Shown here in pieces: positions 12,951 to 27,400 of a DNA stretch of 64,000 nt. A model generated the notes under the pieces. That model did no database searches and was not told the DNA's origin. It saw only the letters and a program-made list of their open reading frames with translations. This DNA is from Atrichornis clamosus (Eukaryota; Chordata; Aves; Passeriformes; Menuridae): NCBI GenBank assembly GCA_013400975.1, contig WBMZ01004648.1:124001-188000 (forward strand). Reading direction: 5' to 3'. Position 1 is the first letter of the stretch, and each line of letters starts with the position of its first letter. Both the position numbers and the translations under genes were made by a program.

Positions 12951-15900
12951 TTCTTCAGAATGCATTTATCTCCTAGACAATCTTAATAGCTTTTTTCTGA
13001 ATGCCAATATCTCATCATACAGTAATTATACCTGTAATGAAAATATTGTTATCATAAATATCTGGGATTTTTTACCTGTTCAGGGTTTGTTTGGGTTTTT
13101 TTTTCAGTGTGAAGCTTGTGCTGGGGGGCTCCTGAGGGCTTCTTTCCCCTTAGAGTCTCTTAGAGTAACCCCTCCTTTTTTATGTCTGCTTTCAACCATT
13201 TCCAGAATTATTCTGTGACATTTTAAAAAATGTAATCTCAAAATAAATTGTAGGGAAAGGTTCCCATGCCTTCAGAAAGTGTTAGTAAGTGCGTGGGTGG
13301 TGTAATGTGGGAGATACATTAGTTGCTATACATAGGAATGAAGTATGAACAACAAGAATAAAAGGAAGGAATGTGATCAATGCTGCTGCCCACACTGTTA
13401 TGGATTTTGGATGGATTGTAATCAGCTTGACCTCCATGCTTTAAATGGGAATGTTTTGAGAATTCTGGAAAGTATAACTTGCTATTATTAGCATAATTAA
13501 AATTGAAAAAGTTTTTTTAAAAAAATAATGTCATTAAAAATTAAGAATTAAACTCTATTCAATACTCTCAGCTATACCTAGACAACCCCCTGCTCAAATC
13601 AATATGTGATGTTATAGCATCATGACATTTTTCATCACATATATATTTCCCCCCATTTAAAAATCCTAGGAGAGAGCAGGTATTTTATCGTTTTGATAAA
13701 GCATCTGGGTTTTATTGTTCAGAAGTCTGTGAAAAATAACTACAAAATATATGTTGAACTGAGATTGCACTTTCAACAACAACAACAAAAAAAGTCAATA
13801 AAAAAGCAACAAAAAATCCTACCCAAATAGGCATCACCTAGCGAGTAATAACTTCATTTCTGTATAGCTCAGGGGGGTTGCAAGGGGAGTGTGAAAAGTT
13901 CATTATTATCAACCAGAAAAAAAAGCGAGTGCTAAGAAGAAAGAATCGTATTTCCTATTGGGATTTCTCTCAGACTACATGATTTGCATGAAGGGCGCCA
14001 CATCAAACGCATTGGGTGCCCTTTTTCAAATATTAATGTGAAGCTTGTTTCAAGTTCTTTCTTGACTTTGTGCCACCTTGTATCAAAGGAACTTAAAAGC
14101 AGGACTTGGGAGAAAAAAAATACTTTTCCAACTGTTTCAGCACTTAGCAAAAATCTTTCTGTATTTGATCAGTTCTGCTTCAAACTTTTATTATTTTGAC
14201 AAATAGGCACATTTTTATAGCTGTGCAGTCTATTACAATGTGATTTGGACTTTTTTCTCTTCTTTTTTTGAGATTTTCCATGTTACAGCAATGGGTGTCA
14301 TAACTGATCTACTCAAAACCTTTATGCACTACATATTTTAATTATCTGCCTTAGTCTTTTCTCCCATATATGATAATTTCTATTAAATATTTATATATCT
14401 GAGGAAGATTATACCAAAGTATGCCACAGAAAATGGAGCCCTTAAGATTATGTGTGTGTAGTCTGAGCCGTCTTAACATTACTTAAATGAACTTTGTTCC
14501 TCTTTTGGTCAATGTTCTTCTCCTTTAGTCAATGGGGAGAAATAGGTACCTGTCCAAGATGCCTTGTCTAAAGTAATTGCCTGAGAAAGATGACATGAAT
14601 TCTTCTCCAGCAGAAGCAGTATCTTTTCACTGACTAAAAAGTGAACATACTTTCTATCTTTTTCTCTCTTCCCTCAGAAAAAAAGAAAGCAGGAGAAAAA
14701 TGGCAGAAATTTTTGTTGAGCAAACCAGGTATAAATAAATTTATTGTAAAAATACAAGAGATGAAATGTATTATATAGTTTGAGAGCTGTTATTAGACAT
14801 AAGAAATGAAATTGTAGAAATCTACAGAACAATAGTCCTGGGAGAAGTTGGTCTTTTCACAATGCACAACTCACGGCCTGCAGAGTAAAAATGTGAAATT
14901 ACAATGAAATAGGAACAAAATGCAGGTTGTAATGGGTAAATTAGGAAGTAGTGGTATCATAGCCTGACAACTAAATTTCCTCCAAAAACCTGGGAAGGAA
15001 TCTTCACTGAGATCTCAGAGGATATGATAGAGAAATTGGTAAATTTGCAATTACCATCCAGACATTTAGGTGAAACCATCACCACGGAGGTGTACAACTA
15101 AATATCCCGAAGTTTTGGGTTTTTTTTTCAAAGTCCTAGATGCTCTGGAGAGTAAAGGTAAACAGGTTGTTTGGTCCGTAGGACACCGAGCTTCTGAAAC
15201 CTTTTCCTTACTACTTTTTCATAATGTTCTTCCCTCTTGCTTGAAGATGAAATTTCCTGATTTTAATATATTTTTATTGTTGTTTCCCTCAGGATGAATT
15301 TGCTGTTACCTGTACATTGAATGTTTTTTGCAAGTGTATTTATTTCCATTTTCCTTGCTTTGTTTTTTATTCTTGATTCACTTAAATTGCATGGGCATTT
15401 TGCACATTTTAAATTATTGGGGCTAAAAAGAGAAGAGCTAAACTATAATATCATATTGGAATTCTATATAATGCATAGTTTCTAATTTAAGTATTAATTA
15501 CTGTTAGGAGCCTAGATTCTGCTGTACACCTTTGGCAGCTTCATATATATTGAATTAGTCTATATTTCTGTTGGATCATGTGAAAGCAGAATGTAGATCT
15601 ATGAAATTAGTGATAAAGAGTTTTATTGAATTGTCTAGCTGATAATACAACAAATCACTATGATTATTCTCAAGTGGGAATAATAGGCATAAGACCTTTT
15701 ACCACTTAACCATGCATTATCTGTGTATTTTCTGCAGTCATAAACGACAAACCTGCAATATCAGAAAAGGTCCACTAGCAATTTCTGTTGGATATTTTCC
15801 AAGAAATATGTGTGAGGTTATTGGTTTCCACCACTATCAGTAAAATTAAGTTATAGGAAAGAAAATAAACATTGTATATGCAACTACCCTCACATTCTCC

Positions 15901-18837
15901 CTACTCTAACACTGGTTCCTATCTATTGTAGGTCATTTACACAGAAAAGAGTAGCTAGGGTCAACTGTGTTCCACAGCTGAAACAAAAGCATTTGGATTT
16001 TACAAGCTTCCTTCTAACTCACAAGGAAAGGCAGCAGACAATGCTCACCTGAATCTAGTAGTGTAATTAAAAGATTTTTATAAAAAAAAGTGAAATGTTT
16101 TCTGCTTATCTTGATTTAGTGACAGCCTGAAACAAAGAAAAAGAGAAGAACAGGATCACTGTAGTTACATATTGCAATCCATTAATCTTTAAGCTGCATT
16201 TTCTCCCTGGCTTAATCAAGCTTTAATTTCCTATCAACTTGTTCTTATGGACGCTATTGAACATCAACGTCCAGAGCTATTACAGACTATGTTGAAAGGA
16301 TAAATCTCTTTGTAGAAGAGATCTTCCTGGAAAAGGCTGAATGTAAGTAGTGGTAAGCAGTAATTTCTTTCCATCAGCCTACATGGACTGTGAGCTTATT
16401 TAATTATATTTAAGATTTTGTCATGGATATTACCCCACTGTAAAAAATTCTGATAAATATCATGTGGTCTTAAATCACTGTAAAACATGGTGCATTACCA
16501 AATAGCTCTTCAAAAAAGCATGCATTTAAGATTCCTGCACCTGTTACCATGTCTTCTCCAACACATCTGCATCAGGAAAAATCCTATGAGCACTCCCTTA
16601 CCCATTCCAGTTAGGCCCTATCTTTCCAAGACATCAATGTAAGAGTCAGTGTACTCCTGCCCACTACCAAGGGGTAGTCTTCAATAATTTTCCCTGATTA
16701 TGAAGTTAGAGTTCCCTGTGCAGGAAAGTTTTGTGTCGTTTACTGCTGTTCCTCTGCTATGAAAGGCCCTGAGACTGTTCCACTTTGGCTAGTTCTGTTT
16801 CCAGAATGCTAGAACAGCTCGTAGTTCTCTGCTTGAAAACAAAACCAAAATGGTGTCATTTTGCACAATTGTTAAAAACTCTGTCTGGCTTTCAAACTCT
16901 ACGCTCTTTCTTTCTGCTTTTTCTTTAGCAGAACTTTCTGGCATTTCAGCCTCTATAAAAACAGGAAAGGGAAAGAACAAATAATTTGCTCTCTGCAGTC
17001 AGAGAGTGGTAATTTGTAAAGACTTAGCTGACAGTTTACTCTTTCTAAGTGTATTCAAAAATTAATACACATCTCTTCAAAAAGCATAAGTCCTAAGGTG
17101 GCTAAAATTCAAATTGTCATTAAAAAATAATTTCCTGTTCAAGATCTCTAAAACTACATAATACAATGCTTCGTGACTGCCAAACTCTGAATTATCATTT
17201 TAAGAAAGGGAAAGAACCCCTATTTACAGTCATAAAATACTACTTTTTATCTGTCTTTCCAACTCCAGCCTCAGTACACATCCGATCAGAGACTTCCTTT
17301 CCTGGACTGAATTAGAGCTATTCAAGCATCTACACAGAGTGCTGCTGGGTAATATGAGAAACTGCCAGTTTTTAATGGTTGGGCACTGGTTCCACATGGC
17401 TGTGTAATCTTATGTTTCTGACTAGCTGCATAGCCACGACATATATATTGTACTGCAACTCGGTATTTATATCATGCTAAATCTTTTAATATGACAAAAT
17501 TGTACTCATAAAATAATGCAATTCACTCTCAAACAATTTATTAAAAGCTTGTGTGAAATAATTTTCTGTCTTAACTATTATATTGGATCAAGCCCTTGAT
17601 GTGTTTGAGAGCTGTACTTTCCCACCTTTTTGTCTCAAATCACATTTTAGAAATAAAAGGTGTTTCAAGTCTGGGTAGAAATATTATGAAAACTCAGTTT
17701 TCTGTGGCAAAAGCAATAGAATCGGCTTCTTAGTGCATACATCCAAGTCACCAGGTACTGTTTTCAGTAATTTAAGTTGGAGTTTATCCCTTGGTATATG
17801 GAGTTATGATTTCTTCACACTGAGGGCTAATACAAAATGTATTAACTGCAAATGGGGAGCTATAAAAATCCTGAAAGTGAGTGGTTCAATGCATGAATTT
17901 CCAACTCAGCTGATACTGCATAAAGTGTTACAGTAAACACTGGACCACAAGGGAATTACCTGTTCAGATTATACACTCAATCTTAGATCTCAGCCATGTT
18001 TCTGTTTGATGCTTTCAATGTTATAATTTCCCTCCTCATCTTGATGGGAGTAGAAAAACCAGTTAGCTATTTTTCCCTATTGTCTCTTTTTTTGAGCAGT
18101 ATTTTGTAAAAATGTATATAGACAAAAGAAAATTTTAAAGATTTTCTTGAAATTAAGAATAAAAGAATTACACTTAGAGATTACCCTAACTCCTGTTGGG
18201 TTCTGTTGGTATATTCCGCATATTAAAAGAAACATAACTATAAAACATCTATGAATAGTTAAAAATCAAACTGACAGAATATGTCATGTAAAGGAAAATA
18301 TACTAGAAGTATCCCAGATTCACAGCAAGTGTGACAAAAGATACACAATAATGAAAAATTAAATTGTAATATAGTTCTTTACATCTTAAGGAGGAGTGTA
18401 AATCCAGGATGTAAGGCCAAGGTCCTTTAATTACATGTTGTTTATTCAAGTAGTTTTAAACAGGCACTTCATTCCTGAAAGTGGGTAGTTTTATAGGTAT
18501 GTTACTCAGTTGAATTGTCCTTTTCCTAAATTCAATATTATTGGATCATAAAAAAAACTATTCCTAGAATGGCAAGAAGTAATAAATCCATAATTGCATT
18601 AACTGCAGAAAAGTTAATAGACATTTTAATTAAAGAACCACCCTAACAGGATTAGAATTCACTGCCCTATAAAGGCTGAATCATGCAGTGTTTCATTATA
18701 ATTTCTGAGAATGTACAGGTGTTAAATTAACTACAGAGACCTCATCTTTTGTTCCTTGCATAAAATAAAAACATATTGTAAATTAAAATGAAAAATTAAT
18801 TTACAAGGTTATCACTTTAAAGTTCAGACAAAGCCTA
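12951..18837. other. Unique AT-rich sequence, no gene recognised
   Basis: No exon or repeat family is recognised. There is a short CAA run at 13,774-13,793. The block at about 16,160-16,330 has a balanced, non-repetitive texture with several homeodomain-type TAAT cores, which makes it a candidate conserved noncoding element, but conservation cannot be judged from one sequence. Confidence 0.45.
13774..13793. repeat. (CAA)n short microsatellite
   Basis: About four CAA units are followed by an A-run. Confidence 0.8.
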
Positions 18838-19413
18838 TTGGCTAGTGAAGCTGGTCAGGAATTTCCTGAGGTGCTTCTTTATTTGAGAATGTTGATCATG
18901 GGAATGAATGATTTCTGGGAAACGAATCTATTTCATAAAACTTTAATCAGAAAAAGTATCTCAGGACTTGTCAGGTTTTCTGATCATATCTGGAGCACAA
19001 GAGACTTGAACATTTCAGAGGTCAGACCTCTTACCTTGCAGAGCAGGCATCTGCTTTGTACCCAGCCAGGCACAGAAGGGAACCTGAACCTCCTGCCTCA
19101 ACAGAGTGTGCTGGTGGTGAGCAGGGTGCACACCGCGCTGGCAGCGTGGAGGGCTGCCGGCAGCCTTTCTCATTTGGGAGAGAAGGAAAACCATACTGTG
19201 TGCCAGCTAGAAAGCCATGGATTCAGAGCGGTGCTTGACTTCTGTGTGACATGCTTTTGGGAGCCAAGGTGGTGTATCTTACGTGTGTCAAAGCTCGCGA
19301 CTACAATATCTCTGTTTCACAATATCTTGGAAGTTTCTACGTGGTACCTTCCCTCAGAATTGCAAGGGAGGGATGGTAGGAACCTTTTTCAGTTATTTTT
19401 TAATATCTGTTAA
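18838..19413 (+). other. GC-richer island with a 191-codon open frame of unknown status
   Basis: This open frame is one of the two longest in the window that start with ATG, and unlike the other it is not low-complexity. Its middle (about 19,020-19,300) is clearly richer in G and C than its neighbours and contains several CpG sites. The conceptual protein has no signal peptide, membrane segment or domain that I recognise. The first third and last sixth are of ordinary AT-rich composition, which argues against a single coding exon. A second frame (19,056-19,238) is also open, as expected when GC-rich DNA lowers stop frequency. It may be a noncoding RNA exon, a decayed repeat or a processed-gene fragment. 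I would not annotate it as a protein without transcript or homology support. Confidence 0.25.
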
Positions 19414-22400
19414 ACTTCTTTGGCTTCTCTCTAAGCAGCATTGCTTTCAGTCACACACACAACAAATAATTTAAAAATAATAAATCAGAATATTTTCATG
19501 CTAAAGAAGAGAGAAAAAAGTTTATATTAATTCAAGTCTCTGCTCTTTATGAAGAATATATACAAGCAAAGAATCATGAAATTTAGACTAAATGCCATGT
19601 GTTGTTTTGATACTTAACCATCAATTTTTTAATTCAGTGCAGAGTATTTTTCATGCTAAAGTTTACTGGAAGAGATTGCTGGACCCTGACTGAATGTATA
19701 ACTTGTCAGAAGTAATCTGTTGACAGAATACAAATGCAGGTGATTATGTCCGGTGGTTGGAAGAACACATAAGTGATCTCTGCCTTTAACTTTACTAATA
19801 GCAATGTTTTTAATTCTGTTTGTTGTTGGATGAAAATTAAATAAAAAATCTCCCAGCATCCCTCAACTCAGCAATATGATGCCAAAAACTATTTGCTCCA
19901 TTTCTGTGATAAATGCACTATTCCCTGCATAAATTTGTGCCTTGGCTTTATGGGTCAGTTCCTATAAGGTAAATATTTCCACGGATAAGATTTCCACAGG
20001 ATAAATATAAAAGTCTTTTATGCAGCACCAAAACTGGCCTGTTTTAGGAAAGGCTCACACATTCATCCCTTCTTATCAAAGACTTATTCTACTGATGCAG
20101 AAGTTCAGATTCATGAGATCTAACATAGACACTTGCTTTGTAAATATGTCTGTCTGAGCTTGCCATCAAGGCTCACATCAGAGTCAATGGACTTAAACTG
20201 ATGCTATATGTGGAACTCACATTATCTTATGTGCATACACATATGAGAGAGATAAGGAACAAATCTTATGTGTGTAAGCCTATTTCTTTCCACTGACTAG
20301 AAAAAGAGGCTAAAGTATACTATCTGAGGTGTAGACAGTAAGACACGGGTATCTGAAAAAAGATGAGATGAAAGACTTGTTAATAAATAATTTTCTAAGA
20401 CTTTTTTCCCAAAAGCTAAGTTAATAGAAGTTAGGGGCAATATAATACACGTGCACAGTTTCTCTGCAATGTGAACAAGATTAATGACAGAAATGATCAC
20501 AATGTTAATAAAATATTTCACTGGTTCTTAGAAACTGTTGTGTTCCAATCCTCAAAAATGGAACACTATCAGGTTCCTTTTTCAAATCAGTTCTGTTTCC
20601 TTGTGTAAGACAGCAGCTATATATTTGCAACAGTAACATGAATAATACTACACAGAAATTATTTCTTTATTGTCATTGTTACACAATCATTATGTTAATA
20701 CTGTATCAGATGCATCATTATAAAAATAGTGTAGAGTTATCATTTATAATTTCCCAGAGCCACATTTGGATATGAATTTTAAAGAATGTATTTTGATTCC
20801 AATACGTTTTGAGAAATGAACTCTCCATCTGTTCCTTCCCACTCTTACCGTATGGTTGATATTTAGTTTAAAACCAGCAAAGTCAATACAATCCATTATA
20901 AAAGAGACTTTAGTAGGCAAATATTTCTATGCTTTATTGAATATGCTCTGTATAATAAAAGTGATTTGAACAACCTCCACTGTACTTTGAAGTTATTAGT
21001 TTGCATAAAATATGGACTTATATCAGGAAAGAGGTATAATGCACTTGCTGCTGTATTACAGCAGTATGAACAAAGAGAATAATTATCAAAATAGGGCATC
21101 CCGAATAATCTTCACATTTTATACTCTAAGTACATGAAAAAATAATTTGAAAATAATGTCTTCATTTTACATTGAACTCATTTGCAGTCATCACCCTCCT
21201 CTCCCCCACCACTCCCATTTCAATAGAGGAGGCTTGCAGCCAAGAACATTTATGCCTTTCATCATTTTGTGGAAAATAATTTCAATACAGAGAATGGGAG
21301 TGGAAGAAAACAGAATTTGCCATACGTTATGCTATATACAGAATAAGCAAATGCTGACACATCATGGAACCAGCTCTTCATTTCCCAGGCTCTTCCCTTC
21401 ACCCCATTTTTATACACAAATGCAGTGCGTGTCCTTGATCTGATGGAGAACTCAGGCAGGCCTTGAGTCCCTGCCAAGGTATCAGGTTCCTGGGGCATAA
21501 CACAATCCAGGATTGTCTACTCCCTAGTCTAATGTCCATATAGATACTCTGTATGTACCAATAGAATATATGCACATAACTGGTGCTGGCCTTGGACTTT
21601 GTTTTTATACCATAAAAGTTAAAGGATATAAGATAAATAATGAATTATCTCTTCATGTAAGTTATTCCACAATCAAGTTTTCACGTTTTATTTTATTATT
21701 TCACTTGCTGCCTATCTATATACATTATAAGTTCTTTAAATACTAAAAGTAAGGGTTTTGCCCTTTTTATAATGTCTTTTTTTTTTCTTTGGTGTTTGAA
21801 ACCATAGCTAAAATAACTTGAGATGTCTGCAATACAACATCGGGCACAGGAACCTGAAATGAAGGTCCTGTGCGAGATTCCCCATTTCACTGTGCTTCTT
21901 TTTAAACCTGCCTTTTTTCAAACCAAGAAGGAATGGAATAACTACCACAATTTCTGCATAAATCTATCCCCAGACCCACAGGTTGGTGAAGGTTTGGAGC
22001 AGAAGGGCTAGATTTGTCCATGTCATACATACACCCAGCCTTGGTCTGTCTCCTGACCATTGCTTGATGCAGCATCCAAATCCACCCATTTTACCCAGGG
22101 AATCATAGGAACAATTTTTATTCAACACAAATTTTTTTACTGCTTTTTTTGTGGGTCTAGCCTGTCTCCTTACATCTCTATCAAATGACTTCCTGCTTAC
22201 TGTCAAAAATAATTCCTCGTAGCCTGGGCTATGATGGATTCACAGGATGCAAATGGGCATTTGTGGGGTGCTGCTATTACTGTTCTTTGTGTCTTATGAC
22301 AGAGAAGACACACATTGCTCCTGGAAATCCATTTATCGTGCTTGAAACAAGCAAGTTTATATAAAATTACTTTAAGTTGAAAACAAAACATTTAAGCAAG

Positions 22401-23856
22401 CTGAGTAGTTATTATAGATTTCTTCTTTTTTGTTCTTTTATCTTGCCAATTTGCTTACTCCAAGAATACAGGTGACAGGGCTAAGGTACGAAAAGCTAAA
22501 CACTCACTATTCCTCCTGACTGTCTCTTGAAGCAATAATCTTGTTACTCTTCTTAAACACCACTATTATTTTTGTTGTTATTATAATAAAATCAAGAATT
22601 TTAAAGACCATTACCTTCAATAGTCAGAAGATTTTCAAAACAAAAGAAAATAATAAAATTAAAACAGACTCAGAAAAACTTGGCAGATGGACTAAAAATC
22701 CTGTGGAAAGTATTTCTAAACACTTATTCTTTGACTTTTTTGTAATTAGCCGATGTTATTCTCTTTGGTCAAATAATAACTCCTTGTTCTTCTCTCTTTA
22801 GACCTCACACAAAGTAGCTTTAATTCTTCGAGTTATTTTTTCAGTATCATGTAAAAATCACGAAAATAAAGTTCAAGCTATCAACATTCTGAAAATAGCA
22901 ACAAAATCAAGAATTAGGAAAATAAAAACCAGTCAGAACAAGTTTTGCCATACCTGTCATTTTATGCTATTACTCTAAAGGAGGCAGGTATCATATACAG
23001 CTTTTTCATTCTGCAAACATTTCATTGAACAAAGTGTAAATTGCAACTAACTAAGAGGTTATAGTATTGCTTCACAGTGCTTTATTCAGTGTTTTACAAT
23101 CCATTGGGAGTAATTTCATCGACCTAACACAAAAACTAAATGTAATTTTACTTTACCTTCATTGTAGTAATAGGCTATCTGCTATCCTTTGTGACCTTAA
23201 GCATTCACCTCTTCAGGTTCCTGTCAAATAACACTTGCCAGGATCTCATGGACGGTTTGACTTGGCTCTGATATGTCTAATGTACTGGAGAGAAGCTGAG
23301 TGGAGTGTTATAAAATATCTGTTTTGCAGAGGCTATCTAGGCAGGACCAAGATGAATAAGACCATTTGGGTTTTTATTCCCTCTAGTTTAACTAGTTTGA
23401 CTGCATACCTCTTACCTATTTAAGTTCTCAAGATAGATTAATAATTTTTTCTCCCATCTCAGACTTCTGGTTATCCAGAAGCTGCCTCAGGTTGTTGCAA
23501 GTATTTGAAGTAACCAAGGTGAATAGAGTAATTGATGTGAATGTGAATAAAGGCTGCATGATGCTGCTTGTACATGTTTTTCTACATTTTTGTTTCCCCT
23601 TAAAATAGAATCTGGAGGAATACATACAAAGGAATCTGCATTTTGACACTCAGCACATTTCATAAAAGTGGCTATGATTTGAATAAACCATACCATTGTT
23701 TATAAGTCACAACAGCAGGCATGAAGCAGTACAAAGAGACCTCACATTGGACCACTCAAAATATCATCCAGATAGATGTTAGATCCAACATCTTGAAAGT
23801 CACCATGGCTCTTGACCAACATTGGAATAGACCAAGAAAAGATATTAAAGTGCTTC
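19414..23856. other. Unique AT-rich sequence, no gene recognised
   Basis: Open frames here are under 100 codons and none resembles a known protein. No repeat family is recognised. Confidence 0.5.
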
Positions 23857-24438
23857 AGTGCTGGTTTTGCCTGGGGGAGAGTTAACTTTCTTCACAGTGG
23901 CTGATATGGGTCTATGCTTTGGATTTGTGCTTAACGCAGGGTTGATAATACAGAAATACTTTTGTTATTGCTGAGCAGGGCTTACACAGAGCCAAGGCCT
24001 TTTCTGCTTTTCTTGCTGACACACTGGGGAGAAGACTGGGGGTGCCTGGATTTTGGGAAGAGAGACAGCCTAGACAGGTGACCCCAGCTGACCAAAGGGA
24101 TATTCCAGACCTTGTGGCATCATGCTCAGCACATAAAGGGGCAGCAGGGGAGAAGGAGGAAGGCAGGGACATTTGAAGTGAAAGCATTTGTCTTCCCAAG
24201 TCACTGTTACATGTGATGGGGCACTGCTCTCCTGGAGATGGCTGAACACCTGCCTGTCCATGGGAAGCAGTGAATTCATTCCTTGATTTTCTTTGTTTGT
24301 GTGTGCAGCTTTTGTTTTTCTTATTAAACTGTCTTTATCTGAACACATGAGTTCTCTTTTACCTCTCTCTCTAGTCTCATTGGTAGGGGAGTGGGAGAGT
24401 GACCGTGTGGTACTTGCTGGCTGGGGTTAAACCATACA
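23857..24438 (+). mobile_element. Solo LTR, neoavian ERVL type (TguLTR5-like)
   Basis: This is a solitary long terminal repeat of the same family as the two copies at 36.06-37.37 kb, but in the opposite orientation. It starts near AGTGCTGGTTTTGCC and ends near GGCTGGGGTTAAACCATACA, so the ends are imperfect inverted complements of one another (TGGTTT / AAACCA). A degenerate TATA element (ACATAAAG, about 24,130-24,138) and an ATTAAA poly(A) signal (24,323-24,328) lie in the expected order. I could not find a convincing target duplication, so the ends may be eroded. The family name is from memory. Open frames on the minus strand across it (23,912-24,348) are shadows. Confidence 0.85.
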
Positions 24439-27400
24439 TTATTCTAGGATCATTTACATCGTCCTTATGTTGCAGATATGAACTTTCCTTCTGTTGAAAT
24501 CTAATACATGTTAAACACCTCAAATACTGTTTTGTAAATGTGAGCTTATTTTTACTTTAACAAGATGAAAATCACTGTAGATTCTATATGTTCAGTTTTT
24601 CATATGCCATTAGTTTATATAAATTCTTTTTTCTAATTCTTATGACATATCTATTCTAAATCTCCTTAACAGAAAAGATAATCAAGTTTTTCTAAGATTG
24701 GGCTGTTAGTTTTAAATTTAATGCATTGGAAATCTTGGTTAAATTTAGAGCAGGAAAATTATGTTTAGGGCAATATTAATTATTAGAATTGGTCATAGAA
24801 AATAGAGTTCTCAGGTTAATTGAAAGTAAATGTGTACTGATGTGAAGGAGAGTTTAAAAATTCTGGTTGTCTATAGAAGATTAAAACAAAATACCTTAAT
24901 GTTCAATAGCTTTATAAGTTCTTTTTCAGAATACATGGACGTTTATAAGTGATTGATTTTGCATTCTAAATTTGTGCATATGAATAAGAATTCTGGTAAA
25001 GAGGAATTTAGGATGTCAGCTCTCACCGAAAAGGAAAATTAGGTTCCTAGATATATCTTTAAATCTATCCCTTACCTTTTTTACTCATTCACAGTGTGGC
25101 AGATTTACTGATCATATTTTAATCCTTTAACTTTTTAAAACATTTCTTCAAGTGAAAAAGAAAATAATTAAAGGAAAAATCCAGAAAAATTATATTTGAC
25201 TATTTTTGCCCAGAGTTATGCATTAATAGGCAATGCAAAAATTGCACACAGTGATATGTAGCACCAAGTTGAAATGTTGCAAAAAAAAAGAAGAAACAGG
25301 AAGATAACAAGAGCTTGTTTAGCTGTATGGCTTGAAATGCTCACAATATTGTCAGAAAAGTACCTGAATTGATATTCAAGTAACCTTTGAATGCCATGAA
25401 GTTTGAGTATGCTTGTATTCAACTTTCCAGTTATATTCAGTTCTAATTAGAAGTTTTTTTCTGATTGAAATCATTGGACTAAAATTTCAGTTACTAATTG
25501 TTTCTTGGACCACAGCTTATCCATTTAATCTGAAAATTTAATTTAAAAAAAAAACACCTTTGCCTTTTACTACTAGTAACAATTATAATTGTGCAGTGAC
25601 TTACCTGTTTTTTTTGTATTGACAACATTGCTTTAAGGACACATTATTCATAAAGTAGGAGGCAACCTTTGAAGATGATAAGAGCCATGCTATGTGCTCA
25701 GTTCAAGTAGCAAAAGTAGTACTTAAATTCAGTCTTCTTTCAAGTCTGATCTGCCTCTGAGAATCAGGAATGGTACAACAGAAATTAGTATGTGTATGAA
25801 CTGCCTACAAAAAGACTTTCTGCAAAGGTTTCTGTCTCATCCTTCCCTTCTCTTTTGCTCTCAGTGAACTTTGCAGGCTGTTGAATGTGATATATTAAGA
25901 ATTTGAGCCTCGCTCACTAGAATAGGCATATGAAATGAGCAATCAGAGAAACAAAAACTTGCTACATCTCTTTTGCTATTTTATTCTTTTAACATACACA
26001 CAACGTCCTATGGCAAACAGAGCTGACCTACACAGGACTTTCAATCCAATTTTGGGACGGGGTGAGAGGAAGGAGGGAAACAGCCCTCATTTCTGATTTA
26101 AACAGAAAAATAATGAAGAAAAAAATAGAAGTACTCTGATGGTTATGTAGATAGCTTGATTAAATCACACCATGAAAGTGTAAATAGAATAGAATGCCTT
26201 ATGTGTCTGCTTGACTCAGTGATACAATAGTCTTGTAGTTTGCTTATTTTTTATTTCTTCCATTTGCTGTCTTGTGTTTATTTTATATTACAGGACATTT
26301 ATTTTTCAGAGAAACTTTTCCTCTTATATCATTTTTCTCTTGTGGTATCATACTGTGCATGCTATGTTTATTCATGAACAGTGAAACACATTTCCTGGGC
26401 ACTAAGGAATGCATTGTTTTAGTCTGAGTCTCAATATATGATTCAGTCCATTTCTGTTCATAATAATTTACTTATAGGCATTTAAGCATTCAAGTGACTT
26501 AATTATGTGCTAAAGTGTTTGATTTTACAGACATGAGTGTTCTGTTATACTTTTTTTCAGTTTTTAAAAGGGTATTGTTTTATAAAATATGTATTGAATA
26601 TACAGAGGCTGATTTATTATTATATATTAGATTTTTTTTGCAATGTGTTTATATACAGTTTCAGCAGAGACATATAGGGAAGCCCTATATGTAAGAATAA
26701 GTTTCAACACTATCAAGTCAAGAAAGGACCAAGCTATAAATCCTTCATTCTATTTGAATGCTACTTGTTACTCAGATAAGTAGATCCACACACAGACCTC
26801 ATGGAAGTGCCATCCCAATCTCTGGGTTTTTTTCTGTTTAAGTTGTACCACATGAAAGTGTAGATATTTCATAGACCTACTGAATATTTTATTTCCCTGT
26901 TCTCCAGAGAATGGCAAAATCATATAATGCGCAGATTTTAAAGTGTAGTCCCTCTACAAATATGATACACAAGTCACCAGAAACTCCGTAAAACTGCCCA
27001 TGACAGTCATCATGGAAGCTGGCAGTTTAGAGGTAGCTAACAGTCACTGCCTCTGCATACTTCCTCCATATAGTCATATATTTTGGCATCCTGTGTGGCT
27101 GATTAGGGTTATAGAGCAGCTAAAATTTCAAAACTACAGATAGTTCAATGGGGAGCAGAAGAGTGGATTTAGATCCAGGGCTTTTATCTCTGGATTTGCC
27201 CAAACAAAAGCAGGACAGATTTGCATCATCTTCAGTGTAATTGGCTTTTAATCAAAAATGACTTTAACATAAATATTGAGATTTTTGTTCCCGAAGCAGC
27301 ATGATTGTTTGCATTTCCCCTTGAAGCAGGATGTAAGTGCAAATGCCATTCAGCTGGAATGCTGACAGCCAGCTGAACTCCAAGGGCCGTGACCCTACTG

